Source of the DNA: Pagrus major
Lineage: Eukaryota > Chordata > Actinopteri > Spariformes > Sparidae
Assembly (NCBI RefSeq): GCF_040436345.1
Contig: NC_133223.1
Span: forward strand, 5,023,847-5,087,846
Length of the DNA: 64,000 nucleotides
Direction of reading: 5' to 3'
The notes under the pieces were generated by a model. The model was given only the letters and a program-made list of their open reading frames with translations. It ran no database searches and was not told where the DNA came from. Positions 14,458-26,896 of the stretch are shown here, piece after piece. Position 1 is the first letter of the stretch, and every line of letters begins with the position of its first letter. The position numbers and the translations under genes are program-made.

Positions 14458-16104
14458 AAAAAAAGACCTGCATTCTGTTGAAAATATAATTAATTTGTTT
14501 CCCATTATTAACCTGTAATTAAAACAAGCTTTCCAGTGACCTGTGTTCCTCTGGATATTTCCCTAACTATAACATTAAATGCAGGTCAGAGGAAAAAGAA
14601 TACTGCAAAGCCTAAAGAGTTCAGGTTAAACTTTGCCCTTTGCCAGCAGTGACATTTTCAAACCTTATGACCGACTGTTCAATTGCAGCCATGCTTCACA
14701 CTGCTGGTAGTCTATTCTTACCACTCACATGATGACCCTATTTCTGTCAAGTCAACTGGGGCCATGAACCACTCTGTACAAGTGTTGAGAAATACACCCA
14801 GAAACAAAAAACACATCAGTTTTTTTTTTTAGAAAAAATAGTTTTATAAACCATGCAGTTGGTACATCTTTCTGAAGTCATTCAACACAAACACCATTTA
14901 CACAAGTTCTTTCCCCATCCCATCAAACAGACACATTTCTCTTTAAAAGCAGTGTTTAAGTCTCTTATGTGATCTTCAAACCAATATTTACACTTAAAAA
15001 CTAAGTAATAAATATGATAAAATGAGTATAATGTTTAAAAATAAAGATAATATGTTGCCAGTAGGCCTAGAGGCACTCTGTGAGCGGTGTGGGTTGGACA
15101 GGTGGAATCGTGAAGGTTTCAGGGCAGCAGATAGCTCACTGAAACAGCGTCTGACTGACAGGACAGGTCAAGGTGTGTGACCTGGCCTCTGACTTGACAG
15201 ACAGTTTGGGCCCTTTTATTGACAGCGGGTATAAATGCTTTCTTAGCTGCATTTAAAAATAAGAATTACACTGCTGATATTGCACACTTCGCTGCATAAT
15301 TTAGCTACTCGTATGTCCAGTGTAGCTCCCTTAATAATGACGAGAGCATAGCATGTGTCATTAAAGAAAAAAAAGACAATTTCCCCTACTTATAATAAAG
15401 CAAAATAAAAGTCAACACCCTGTGTTGGTGTGTATTCCTGATAGCTTACAGTACATTTAGTACATCTGTGTGCTGTCATATTTATACATCGTCTGTGACT
15501 GACAATCAGAACCACAGTGTCTAACCTGCCTCTGCCCTTTATTTTTAGAATATACAGTATATGGTTGTGTGTGGAGTTGAAACTTACTATAGGGCAGAGT
15601 GACTGTGCATTAGCCACACAGCACTGACTTGATTTTGCTTGGACTTGTGGAGTTTGTTTACATGAATTCAGACATTTATTTTTTTCAGTTGCTGTGTGCG
15701 TTCAAGTCATCATCAAGGTCTTAATACTATCTGGATCCAGGGCTTTGTAAGTATTGCTGTAAATATCTTCACATTATCTGAACCTAACAAAAGAATTGTT
15801 GACCTCTAACCTCTGCCTTCCTGGAATGAGCAGCATCAGTAACATGATCCATTAGTAGTGACCCATCTCAACTGTAACCGCCTACTTTCTACATACTGAA
15901 ACTTTCAAAAAATGCTTTAGTTTTCATTTCCATTGTGCGTAAAGAACCCCAAGGGTTAGAAAATGTTTCATAATAAATGAACTACTGTCATTAGCATTCT
16001 GCACTGCTATAACCAGTCTTTTTGCTCTCTTGAAACAACTGTTGGCAATGTAGTTTCAAAGTGCTGTTGAGTCATGGAAACCAATACCCAGCTCTTTCAG
16101 AGCT

Positions 16105-16282
16105 GCAATTATTAGTCCAAAATCGATCAATTAGTCGATCAACAGAACTTTAATTTTCAAGCAAAATGACAAACTGGTTCCAGCTTGTCAAGTGTGGCGA
16201 TCAGTTGTTTCCCTTCTATCACATATAACAATAACTTAATCTGCAAGTGAATCAGTGATGACAATAATTGTTGCAGCCCTAC
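16105..16282. mobile_element. Small MITE-like element, degraded
   Basis: It begins GCTGCAATTATTAGTCCAAA with AATCGATCAATTAGTCGATC, and ends GACAATAATTGTTGCAGCCC. The ends are inverted copies (GCTGCAATTATT against AATAATTGTTGCAGC). The same end type bounds the larger copy at 55566-55880. It resembles a family of short nonautonomous elements that is very common in percomorph fishes. Confidence 0.55.
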
Positions 16283-16882
16283 ACGCTTCCCAACACTGAT
16301 GTTGCTGAGAAAGGAGTGTGTAGCAAGCAGAACTTGAAGGTATTTGGAAAACACACTATCTACGAAAAGTTTTCTACAGGCGTCACTTTTTGTTGATCAC
16401 TTTCCAACTAATCACACCTGAGTCACTGAACACTCATATAATCCTTTTCCACTGAGCTCCTGACAGAGGAAGCGTGTTGCTTCCTTGAGATTACAGATGG
16501 AACTGTACATGTAATGAGGTTGACCTGGGACAAGCAATTAACAGGCTGAGACTTAAAGCTTCTGCACGGCTCATTGCCATCACTGACCATATAGCTTAGC
16601 TTGAAATCACATTGCTTTTCAACCCTAAATTTGCACAGAAACACACTCATGTGCAGTGCTTTAATAATTATACTATGAAGAAAGGAACTTAATATCAACA
16701 TTATCCAAGCTGACTGCAATGCAAGATTAAGTCTTCGATCTTTATCTCCACACTTCAACATCTATTAGATTCACCCAAGCCTCTGCACATAGCTGCTAAC
16801 GGCAGTAGGTGTCTCCAAAAACACTCCCTACTCTCCTACAACTTCAGAAGTGTCATCTGCCTTGTTTTGTTTGTATTCCAAC

Positions 16883-17188
16883 TAGTGTTGTCAAAAATAT
16901 CGATATACTGATACATATCGATTCTGAGTAGTTGAAAGGGTTTCAAGACTCAGTTCGCGCAGTATCGATATCTTGACACACGCACCACTGCAGTGCCGAC
17001 ATAGCCTCGCCTCCTCCAGAAGTAAAATAACTTTGATGCATAAGTCTTGTTATATTTATCCTTCAATAAAAATCTAAATTTTCCCTCAATGTTAAATCAA
17101 ATCTTCCCCATTGGGACATGGCATCAAATGTTGATATTTTTCAAGGTATTGTATCGAGGTTAGAAATTCCGGTTTTATGACAACACTG
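16883..17188. mobile_element. MITE, about 306 bp, hAT-like ends
   Basis: Left end TAGTGTTGTCA and right end TGACAACACTG are inverted repeats. The interior has ATCGATA-rich palindromes near each end. The flanking octamers (attccaac and gtcccaac) agree at six of eight bases, which would fit an old 8-bp target duplication of the hAT type. There is no transposase. Confidence 0.6.
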
Positions 17189-17956
17189 GTCCCAACACAG
17201 GTGATCTGTAACATATGCTGAGAAAATCATCCTGAGATCTGTGTCACTGAAGAGTGCCCCCCCACAAAGCAGGAATCAATCATATACTGTATTCAAAGCG
17301 ATTTCAGCTTCACAGAACGGAGACAACAGTGTCCCAGTGTCTCCAGTGTGAGCCTTTTTAAACACACACACAAGTCACCATGAACTGAGAAATGGCTAAA
17401 CTACTTGAGAGCAGAATAGGAGGGAATTGGCTCTGCATTTGTGATGAAGACATGTACTGGTACAGTGTCTTCTAACAGCAGCTTGTTAATTAAAGTTTGT
17501 TTCAGTGGTATTGCCAGTGGTAGCAAAATGGTGGTTAGAGCAGTGTAGCTGACTATTGAGTGTAGCTAATATTTAAAGATGTGATGACATATTTAATTGA
17601 CCAATCATGACCAACAGCACTGCAAGGCCATAGTTTAACTTCTATGGAAACACTCACATAACTTGTGAATTCAGGTTCACAACCAGGCACAGACTGAAGT
17701 TCTGATAATGGAAATGAATTGAAAACATGTCCACATGTGTTTAGCACCAAGGTGATAATGAGCTAGTGGATCCACATCAGTTCTAAAGATGAGATTGTTT
17801 AGAATAAACTTGGTCATAGCTGTGAGAAAGGCACTGCAGTTTTCAGTTAGAACACAGGTAGTCTTCTCTTTCTCTCTACACTCCTCTCTCTTTTTTCTCT
17901 CTGGCTTTGGGCTTTGCGTCTGTCAGTGTATCTGTGTTTGTGCAGCAGAGTAGACA

Positions 17957-20900
17957 CTACGTGTGGTGAACCTCATGGAACATGAGCTCGCGAGGGATGA
18001 CCGTCTCTGCACCGTACACCTTGGAGGCACGACGCTCAAACGCAGACACCATCTGCTTCACCACCTCATCAAAGAAGACGTGAGCTAGCTGGGAGTGGAG
18101 GAGGGACCGGAACTCGAAGGAGATCTGAGGAGGGGAGGGTGAAGTTAGCAGCTGCATTTCATACTGTATGTGTATATGTCAGCGGTCTGTCTGTGTGTCT
18201 CTGAAAGTTTCAAACTGATCCAGTGAGAAATGTGACATGCCAGCCTCTGACACATGAAAGAACCAACACATTTTCTCAGACAGAGTGAAAGTTCAACCGC
18301 AGTTTCTTTGAGAACTGCCACAGTTACTTACAGCAAAGTCCACGGTGCAGGTACGAGGATAGCCGGGAATGCCAGGGCTGAAACGCCAGACCGTCTCCAA
18401 GTGGTTGAACAGTTTTGCCTCTGAACAGGACGCCTGCCCAACAACATATACACATTATTTACAATTGGTTTGCTGCAAAGCACAACTCGCTGATTTTCTG
18501 ATCTAACAGTAGTTACTTGTATAGATTAAATGCTAACACCTTATCAGCATGTATAACCCTTTAAAACCCTGGTGGAGATATAAGAGTCCCCAAAGATACT
18601 GAAGCTGACTGTAAACATCATATTGCTTCAATGGAATGCTGGGACATGCTCCTGCAGGACATGTGTGAATACAGTGTGGAATAAGATTTTATGACTTTAA
18701 GGCTCCTTAAGAGACAATTAAAGGGGAAATTGGACAGTAATGGGCAGAGCAAAACAACTAACCACACACAACAAAGCGTAGCTGCAAAGGTGTTCCTGAT
18801 AATGACCCTGTATATTCATTATATATTGCATATATTTATATATATTTACTCAGCAAAGGGTAAATGTTGCCAAGTTTTACTGAACTGCCGATATCCTAAG
18901 TTACTAAATCAGATTTTAAAAACTGGCTCCGTGGTCTGTGAAATGAATGCAAATGTAAAAATCTCAATGCTGACCTGTCTCTTATCAGACTCATGCAGGA
19001 GCCACTCGTAGGAACACGTTCATTCTCAAGTGGCACATGCAAGGGATACATGGCAATAACTGATTTTCTCACACTCTGAATTGAAATGACTTTACAAACT
19101 AAACTTACAAGTGGTCCATACCTGTCTTATGAGTCAGTCGTATAAAGATAACACACTTGGCTTACTTAAGAATTATAATGTCTTATGGCTGATTTAAAGA
19201 TGTACGAAGACAATACGCAGAGCATACACTGTAGCCTGAGCAAGTGGCCAACAGCGTGGTGGGGTTCAATGCCACTGTGTTGCATTCCTTCGTGTAGTTC
19301 AAACAATGGCGACTGAAACTGAGCAAATCATGTTGAAGGTAGAGCTAAGAAATGTTAAACAGTTACATTTTACTGAAATTACTGCACGCAGAAAAGAGAG
19401 CAGATGCCAGAGGACATGGTGTGTACCACCTTTGAACCTATTGAAGTAGGAGGGTGCATTTTCTGTGCTCATCCAGCCACTGAGACACATGGATCTGGAG
19501 ATGTATGCGATGCTAACAAGCAGACCAATCACATTTGTTGTGGTCTACGTTGCTCCAACATGTAGTTACATTTAAACCTACAGCATAGATTCAACATGTA
19601 AGTATAAACCGGCCTCTGATCTAAGTGAAAGTCAAATATGAAACTGAAGTTCATTTATTTACTTTGATTATTTTATTTTCATTGACATATTTCAGCGCAG
19701 CAGCTTGTATATTTCAGTAGCTGTTAACTGACTTCTCGCACTCTGCACTCAGCTGCTTCTGTGTCTGTATGCAGGTCTCTGTCCACTATGATCCTCTGTT
19801 ATGACAACTGACGGTGCAACTTACTTCCTTCAGGCTAGAATATTATCCAGTCTAATATCTCCATGACTGTCAATGTTGAAACCTCTTCCTTGTGCTAATC
19901 AACACATGGCAATCTTAAGACAGGAACAAATGATATAGGACAGATTTGTACACAAAAAATAGTGAGAGAAGTTTAGGACAAGAATACAAAAGGGTTCTTG
20001 CACGAGGCCCATTGTGTTTAGTAAACATGGGCTGGGAGGAAGTACCTTACCTTGACCAGGTGGGGGCGTACTGCCGTGATAAGGGAGGTGTAGTTCTCCA
20101 CCACAGGTGGAAAGCCCACAGTTAGTTTGGCCTTGCAGAATCCAGCTCGTTTAAACACCACATCAGACTTCTTGCACCAGGGTACAAAGTGGCGGTAGTC
20201 TTCCACCCCAGCCACCACTTCATAGATCTCCTGCATGGAATACCTGAAGAGTCACGGATGGAGAGCAAAGAGCCATGAGCTCCCAGTGTGCAAATACGTC
20301 CATGCAGAGCTGCACGTCAGGAAGTAAATGAAGGTCAGAAATTGTGACGTAACACTAAATACTAAATAAGACTGGCACGGTACAAGACTCCTGACCCACT
20401 TCAGTCTGAACTAGGTCAATGAGGAATGGAGAGAAGGGAAGAGAGAGAAGGAAGGAAGAGACAGGGAGGCAAAAAGAGTGCAAGATAAGAGTAATGTAGA
20501 AGACAAAATCAAGGCACAATGTAGTGAATGAAAGATAGATGGAGATAATATTCCACACGACTGTTACATAACTGCACCACTGTAGCTGCTGCCACCTGCC
20601 TGCGTCTATTTATACAAGCAGATTTAGTGATTATGACCTCTCTGTGGAACACAGGAGGACATTTAGTGCGTCATACAGAAACACACATGTGGAGCCTCAA
20701 ATAGCACACCAGTGTTCAAAACAATTATTCAGTCGTGATATTATGATTTATTTATTTCAAATGATTTAATAAGGTTTTATATTATTACAATTATATATAC
20801 TTTATGTTGTTTTCTGTGATTATGCGTCATACATTTTTATCATCAACGTAACAAGGACGTTTTGAGCTCCAACTACACCTAAAAAATGGGATGAGTATGT

Positions 20901-23759
20901 CTCAAGACATGCCAAGGGAAGAAACAAAGGCCTGTAGTTAAGATAGAACAAGTTTCAAAATACTAGACCACAAGTGAGAGCAGACTTGAGTGACCCACCC
21001 AATGATACGTCTCTCTGAGTACTCCTTCTTCTTGGAGAAGGAATCAGCGAGGTTGAAGAAGCTGCGGGCAGGCAGCACGACGCCATGCCCTGGCATGGCT
21101 GCACCCAGCAGGGGAGGTACACGGGTCATCAGGATCCCACATGACGACAGGTATCTGATCACAAAATAAACAATAATGACATGGTTCTGGTTCATTTGGT
21201 TCTTCAGATGTTCTGGAATATTAGTTTGACTATTTATAATTTCACTGAAAAGTAAAATGTTTTCTTTTTTCTAGCCTGAGACAAATCTTTAACCTTGTTC
21301 ATAACAGACCTAAGTGGGACAGGAACTCTCTTGACAACACTGATTAATTTCTCATCATCTACATCAACATAACGCCTGGTCCTAATTAGTCCATAATACC
21401 TGTAAATCAAGAATAGAGTAACAAGCTGCAACATAAGCCTTTATTCCTGGAGAACAGGATACTCCGCATGGAAGGATTCTTGCAACACCTGCCAAGCATT
21501 TGTCATTCAAGCAAAATGGGTCACCGGCATAAAGGTGGTAAGTCGAAATGGAACAAAGTCAAGGGCACCAACTTAACTGCTAGCTTTGGAGACCTAAGCA
21601 TACTACACAGCCTTTCAATGATCATTTCTGCTTCATGTGTGACAAGCAGGGGGAGAGAGAGGGAATGACATGCAGCGAATGACTCGGGCTGGAATCAAAA
21701 TCCGGGCCGCTTCAGTTAGGACTTACGTGTGCTACGTGCTCTACGAACTGAGCTACCAGTGCACTTTTCAACCTTGTATTGTGACTGCCTGTCTGCATTT
21801 TTATACATGGTCTTTCTGCGTGGCTTTGGGAGAAGCTGCAGAATTACGTTAATGATGAGGTTTCGACTGCAAACAACCAGGTCAGACAGGGAGAATTCCA
21901 TTAATGCTGGAGAAATGGGTTCCAACAGCTGACAGTTTTTCTCACAGACTCAAACTGCTTGTTCCTGATGTCCAACTGGCAACCTCCATCTTTCTTACTT
22001 TCTGATATACAGATAGTACAGAAATCAATGCTCTGGCAAGAACGATTAATATTAATGTCTCGATATTCGATCCCATGACATCTGTTGAGCTGATATATAA
22101 TGTCAATTAGTTCAAGATGAAATAAGTAAAATTATTCCCCCAATGTTCAAGCCCAGAAAATTCCACAAGTTTACTCAAGCTAATGGTGCATTTTAAGTTT
22201 GTGTCATGTCAAAAAGATTTTCATCAGCAATGGTGGTTGTTTAATGGTGTGTTCACCACCAGGGAGGTGCGTTTGACCACAGGATCATTTGAGTTTATTT
22301 GCGTTACTTGTGCAAGTTTTCATTCAGTTCAGACAGCCAGATTACTTTACTGTAAATTAGCATTAAGCTAGAAACACTGCACACTACCAGGGTGTGCGTA
22401 TCCATGTGTTGAGTTCAGGTCACTCATCAAAATATGTAACAAATGTCTCGTCGTTTTTAAGACATTTTAAAGGAGAAATGTTACATGTTATATCTTTAAC
22501 CTGTGCTTGGCAATCATCACTTTTTTCATTACTTTCTAGTCAATTTCACCATTAATCAAAAATAATCAACTGATCTTGTTATCTGAATAATTATAGGTTG
22601 CAGTTTTATTTCCCTTTGTTCTCCACTGCTGCTTTGCTGATCAGCAGCCAGCAGGATCATGGCAAAAGCCCTGAGTCTGCTGTGACAACACGGCTGAGGA
22701 TTAATCTGGACAGGTAAAAGCTAGCTTGTAGCCTCCATAGATACCATGAACATATAACTAACAGGTCATCTTACTGTTGCTATCTGCAGCCTGCAGGGTC
22801 ACAGTGACTGACTACCACTGAGGAATATGTCCGATGGTTTGATTTGTCCATTGTGCCTGGCTGACACCCACAGCACCTGTGGCACTCTGTTCCACAATGT
22901 TCCTGGCACTGGATGGTTTGGAAGCACAACACAGTTCCCAGGGCATATGTTTAGCTTTAACTACCCATTATGTCACTACTTAATGTGATGTGAATATTTA
23001 TGTCATCATCAGCTTAAACCCATGAAACGTATTCCGTGCTTCTCATGACATGCTGCTTCAGATTCCTGGTCCATTACTAGCCCTCTGGTCACTTTAAAGA
23101 GAGCCCATTCACTACTACCTGAAATGTGACACTGCAGACACATGGCACTGACCTCAAACTGCTAGGTCCATGCATGTGTATGGGTGCAGATATAGAGAGT
23201 TATGGTTCAGAAATTGGACTTCAAAGCAAAGGAGGAGGACAGTGTGCAAATCCAAGTCCGAAAGGACAAAAAACAGAGTATGATGGATCAAGAGGTCATT
23301 TGCACACTGAAAACTGCAAGCTCTCCAAAGTTTAATAAGGCTTTGAAGAAACTGTTGGTAAAACATTGCCAAATAAAAATTAGGGGAGCAGATTCCCTTT
23401 CTTTTTCCTGAGAAACTCTATTAAGGAATGTGCCATCTTCCAAAACACTGTGTCAGAGGCTAACTTGAACTTTAACTGTGTTGCCTGCTGGTCTTATCTT
23501 ACCTAGCACCTGTCAGTGGGCATAAAAACCCTTTTCCTCTGTAGAATCTAAAACCCAGATAAAAATGGATTTCCAGAGATGTTGCAAAACACTATACTAT
23601 TGCAGCAGCTGTTCTCCTGACACATTGCTATATCCATAACAAATTATGTTGGTGAAGCTGCAGTAGTGGAATGTAGATTTGTACATTTACTTGAGCAGAG
23701 TATATTTTTGAGATGCTTTCAATTTACTGTACCTGGTATTTCCATTATGCTCGTTATAT

Positions 23760-23817
<58 letters not shown>

Positions 23818-24655
23818 TATAGATATAGATAGATAGATAGATAGATAGAGAGATAGATAGATAAATATTGTACATTTAACTCCACTACATTTATCTGACA
23901 GGTATAGTTTGTGATAACTTTGCAAAAACTTTGTAAAAAATTAAGATATTAATAATATTTTCAGTTTATAAAACATTATGCATAATAATAGATTCATCGA
24001 CCTTACAGCATTTAAATAGGTTGCAAAGATATCTCAGTCTTGATCGACTACAATTGAAATGCTGCTTAAATGTTAAGGTTGTGAACATTTTGATGACAAC
24101 ACATCTGTGTTTTCACCTCTACACGTCTGAAAGCAGGCCTTTCACTCACTGGGACTATAACTACATAGTTCTATACATTCTGTACAGTCTGATCTCTGTC
24201 TGATTACCCCCTACCTCCACCATAGTTACAGGCTGTTGTCATTACTGTGAGTTGTAGCTGGACTGTATTAGTCAGATGTTAGACTCCAATTGAAACACGC
24301 CCAGGTGACAAATACGATGTTTGAGGGATCCGAGGAGATGGAACAATGTCAACAACAGACCATAGCATTTCTGGCAGGCTTAAAAAACCAAGCAAGGCAC
24401 ACGAGGAGTTAAGTTCGTAAATGTTGCTCCTTCAAACTAATGTTTACCACTAAACACAACGATATCTATCTTTTACATGTGTTACTGTCTGGTGCGTCTT
24501 CACCTAAACTTTCCGGGTTCGGTGGAGAACAGATTAAGAAAAGATTAAAAACTGTACCTGACGTTGTTCCTGGTCTGTATTTCCCGGCTCGCTGTGGAAG
24601 GTAACTGTTTCAGGCACTCTGCTACTTGTCTCAGGCTCCGGCTACCTCTCGCCAT
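17957..24655 (-). CDS. coq10b: Coenzyme Q-binding protein COQ10 homolog B
   Basis: Five coding exons on the minus strand: 24655-24558, 21154-20999, 20243-20051, 18433-18332 and 18124-17957 (TAG). From this ATG the product is 238 residues, the human length. An in-frame upstream ATG at 24727 would add 24 residues, but the downstream one has the stronger context (GACGATGG). The first ~65 residues are basic and variable, as expected of a mitochondrial targeting region. After that come [50 protein letters not shown] and [20 protein letters not shown], the START/polyketide-cyclase fold of COQ10. COQ10 binds coenzyme Q in the inner mitochondrial membrane and is needed for efficient respiration. All junctions are GT-AG and in phase. 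The gene is head to head with sf3b1, about 2.1 kb away. Confidence 0.95.
21600..21767 (-). mobile_element. tRNA-derived SINE fragment in coq10b intron 1
   Basis: On the minus strand it starts with a tRNA-like head. A box TAGCTCAGTTCG is the complement of 21744-21755 and a weak B box GGATTTTGATTCC the complement of 21691-21703, followed by CTGCATGTCATTCCCTCTCT. This head-plus-tail combination is a common fish SINE. It is not a functional tRNA because the B box is degraded and no cloverleaf closes. Confidence 0.6.
23665..23900. repeat. Dispersed fish repeat interrupted by a microsatellite
   Basis: Segments such as TTTACTTGAGCAGAGTATAT, GTATTTCCATTATG and CTCCACTACATTTATCTGAC belong to a very common fish dispersed repeat. 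A related copy lies at 25925-26110. A (TG)(TA)(GATA) microsatellite has expanded inside it. It sits in coq10b intron 1. Confidence 0.5.
23761..23864. repeat. Compound microsatellite (GT)n(AT)n(GATA)n
   Basis: About six GT units run into about 22 AT units and then GATA/TAGA tetramers. Likely highly variable in length. Confidence 0.95.
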
Positions 24656-24955
24656 CGTCCCTTCTTTGATGGATTTCTTCACTCGCCTGTTAATACCAAG
24701 TTGACAGGCATCAGTGCCCACAGACATGTCCCGCCCCCAACGTCACGCACTCTCTGAATGTCGGCCAAGCATTGGAGGAGCGCTACCAGCTGAGAGTTCT
24801 CATTGGCCGGTCTCGTGGTTCGTCAGTCGAAATTACTGACGTCTCTGGCTTGCGCGTGCTTGTACGCGTACTCGCAGGAATGTCACGAGATGTTGGCTCA
24901 GGTTTCACTGTCGTCCTGTAATCGAGTACACACAAGTTCAGAGCACCTTAAGGTT

Positions 24956-24960
<5 letters not shown>

Positions 24961-25028
<68 letters not shown>
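24961..25028. repeat. (CA)34 microsatellite
   Basis: Uninterrupted CA repeat about 230 bp upstream of the coq10b start-codon exon. Confidence 0.97.
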
Positions 25029-25031
<3 letters not shown>

Positions 25032-25924
25032 CATTAACCTTAAAGGTTGCAGACACCTTTATAGCAGTTACTTTATGCTCCATAATTACAGGCCTATAGA
25101 AAAAGATTGTAGTCTCACAGAAATGAATCCTACCTTTATAAAGGTTCAAATTAAATGCTCAGTTGTTCTGTAAAGTGTTTCATGGAAGTGCTGATACAAC
25201 TGTGTGATCATTTTGGAGGCTGCAGTTTGTGGTGCTGTTGAATTCTGTTGTGTTTCACTGCCAGATGTTTCTATTATTTTGCCCTACTCATTTATATCAT
25301 TGAGGGGAGGCTAAATAACAGAAGGGAACTGAATGAAAGTGAATCCAAGTTAACAAAAAATATATAAACGATCATAAATACACATCAAACCACGTCTGTA
25401 TATTGAGTAACATTTTATTAATAGAATTCTTACACTGCAGTGACATGCATTGTTGCAGTACCTGTGCCACAACCCTGTATACACAGTAACAATCAGACCT
25501 GTAGATATAGATTATATAGTATTTTATTGTCTAGCTCCCTCCTTTATACAAAAGCTATATGTTTGTGTTTGTGTTTGGTTATATTTGTTTAGCTTGTTCT
25601 CTTTGTTTATCTGCTGAGAAGCTGAGATAAATACCTTAACAAAGTTGATTCTCAAAGTTGATTCTGTATTACTGGGTGTTCTGATGCTTATAATTGCTCT
25701 GATTATTTATTTTATATAATATATATACATTTATTTTAAGCATTCTTTTCACTGAATTTAAAAAAATACCCTGAAAAAACAAAAACTGTATCATTAAGTC
25801 TGTCTGAGGACTGTGTAAAAGTAACTCTAATAATGGTTGTGTTACTACACAAGTAGTAGTAGTAGTAGTGGTAGGCTAGTAGTTTTTGTATTACATTGTA
25901 TAAATGCATCAACAAATACAAATA

Positions 25925-26110
25925 AATACAGTGGCAGAAAGTACTAAGCTACATTCACTGAAGTATTCTTATTATAAGTACAGAACATCAGTGACCTATA
26001 AGTAAAATGTTGAGGAACTTGGGGTTTATTTGAGTTTTTCTATTTTATATTTCTACTCCACTAGACCTTCACTGTATTGGCAAGTATTGGTATTGTAGTT
26101 TTTACACCAC
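25925..26110. repeat. Dispersed fish repeat
   Basis: CAGTGGCAGAAAGTACTAAG, CTACATTCACTGAAGTATTC and ATTTCTACTCCACTAGACCT match, in degraded form, the same common fish repeat seen at 23665-23900. Confidence 0.5.
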
Positions 26111-26839
26111 TAAATGTATCTGGCATCTTTGGTTATTATTTGATTCAGTTGAATTCAAAACTTTATTGCAGACTCAGGGTCCAGATAAAAGACAAGACAT
26201 TCAATAGAATAAATGACATACAAACTCACAATAAAAGATCATAATTTAAAAGTGATATACATTAGTGTCTTACAAAAACACATTGTACCAATGTCTCCAT
26301 CACTGGGACTGGTAGCGTGTAGTGCCAAACCTTATGTTTGATAAAACCAGGAATATTTCTTTTTCAGACACATGAAGGTGATTCACACATAAGATTTCTT
26401 AAAACAGCTTTGAAAGGACTGACTGCAACAACAAACAGTACACTTGTACTATTCCATCTAGCTCTCTTAATTAATATTCTCAAGGCATTAAATACAAAAT
26501 AGGTAACCTTGCTATAAAAAGTGATGCATTGTTATGTGTGATGGATCGATTTACTCAATATAAAGTAGGCTGAGTTGAAATCGGCTCCGTGTGGACCAGC
26601 TGTCTTAAAATGTATTTTTCTATCACATGAATCCGTTAATAATAACAATGACGACACTTTGTGCCTTTTGCCAATAATGTGTTTCAATATATTGACTTAA
26701 GAAGTAGAGTATTTCTACCCTGTGGTATACTTCTACCACTGAACCAACATGCTGAACCGATTCTTGATTAGCTGATCGTCACTCAGAATCGTTAACTAGT
26801 AACATATGTAAACTGATCTGAGACCAGCGACAGACAGAT

Positions 26840-26896
26840 AGACGGAAGTGTGGATTAGCACGCTTCCGGTTTCAGAGTCGAACAACCATCACCAAA
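26840..26896 (+). promoter_or_regulatory. sf3b1: sf3b1 proximal promoter / 5' UTR with ETS sites
   Basis: CTTCCGG at 26863-26869 (complement CCGGAAG) and CGGAAG near 26843 are ETS-family motifs, typical of TATA-less housekeeping promoters. They sit 30-55 bp before the ATG. The transcription start is not determined. Confidence 0.45.

Larger units (their letters stand above)
14458..17956. other. hspd1-coq10b tail-to-tail spacer with coq10b 3' UTR
   Basis: The coq10b 3' UTR must begin at 17956 and run left; candidate minus-strand poly(A) signals (TTTATT on plus) occur at several places between 15200 and 15700, and none is decisive. The rest is AT-rich with two small transposon-like elements, listed separately. 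No coding exon is supported. Confidence 0.5.
24728..26830. other. coq10b-sf3b1 divergent spacer
   Basis: About 2.1 kb between two head-to-head genes. The coq10b side (24728-24960) is moderately GC-rich and should hold its promoter. The remainder is AT-rich, with a CA microsatellite, a short TAG repeat (about 25854-25869), a dispersed repeat at 25925-26110 and unidentified sequence. No coding exon is supported. Confidence 0.55.
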
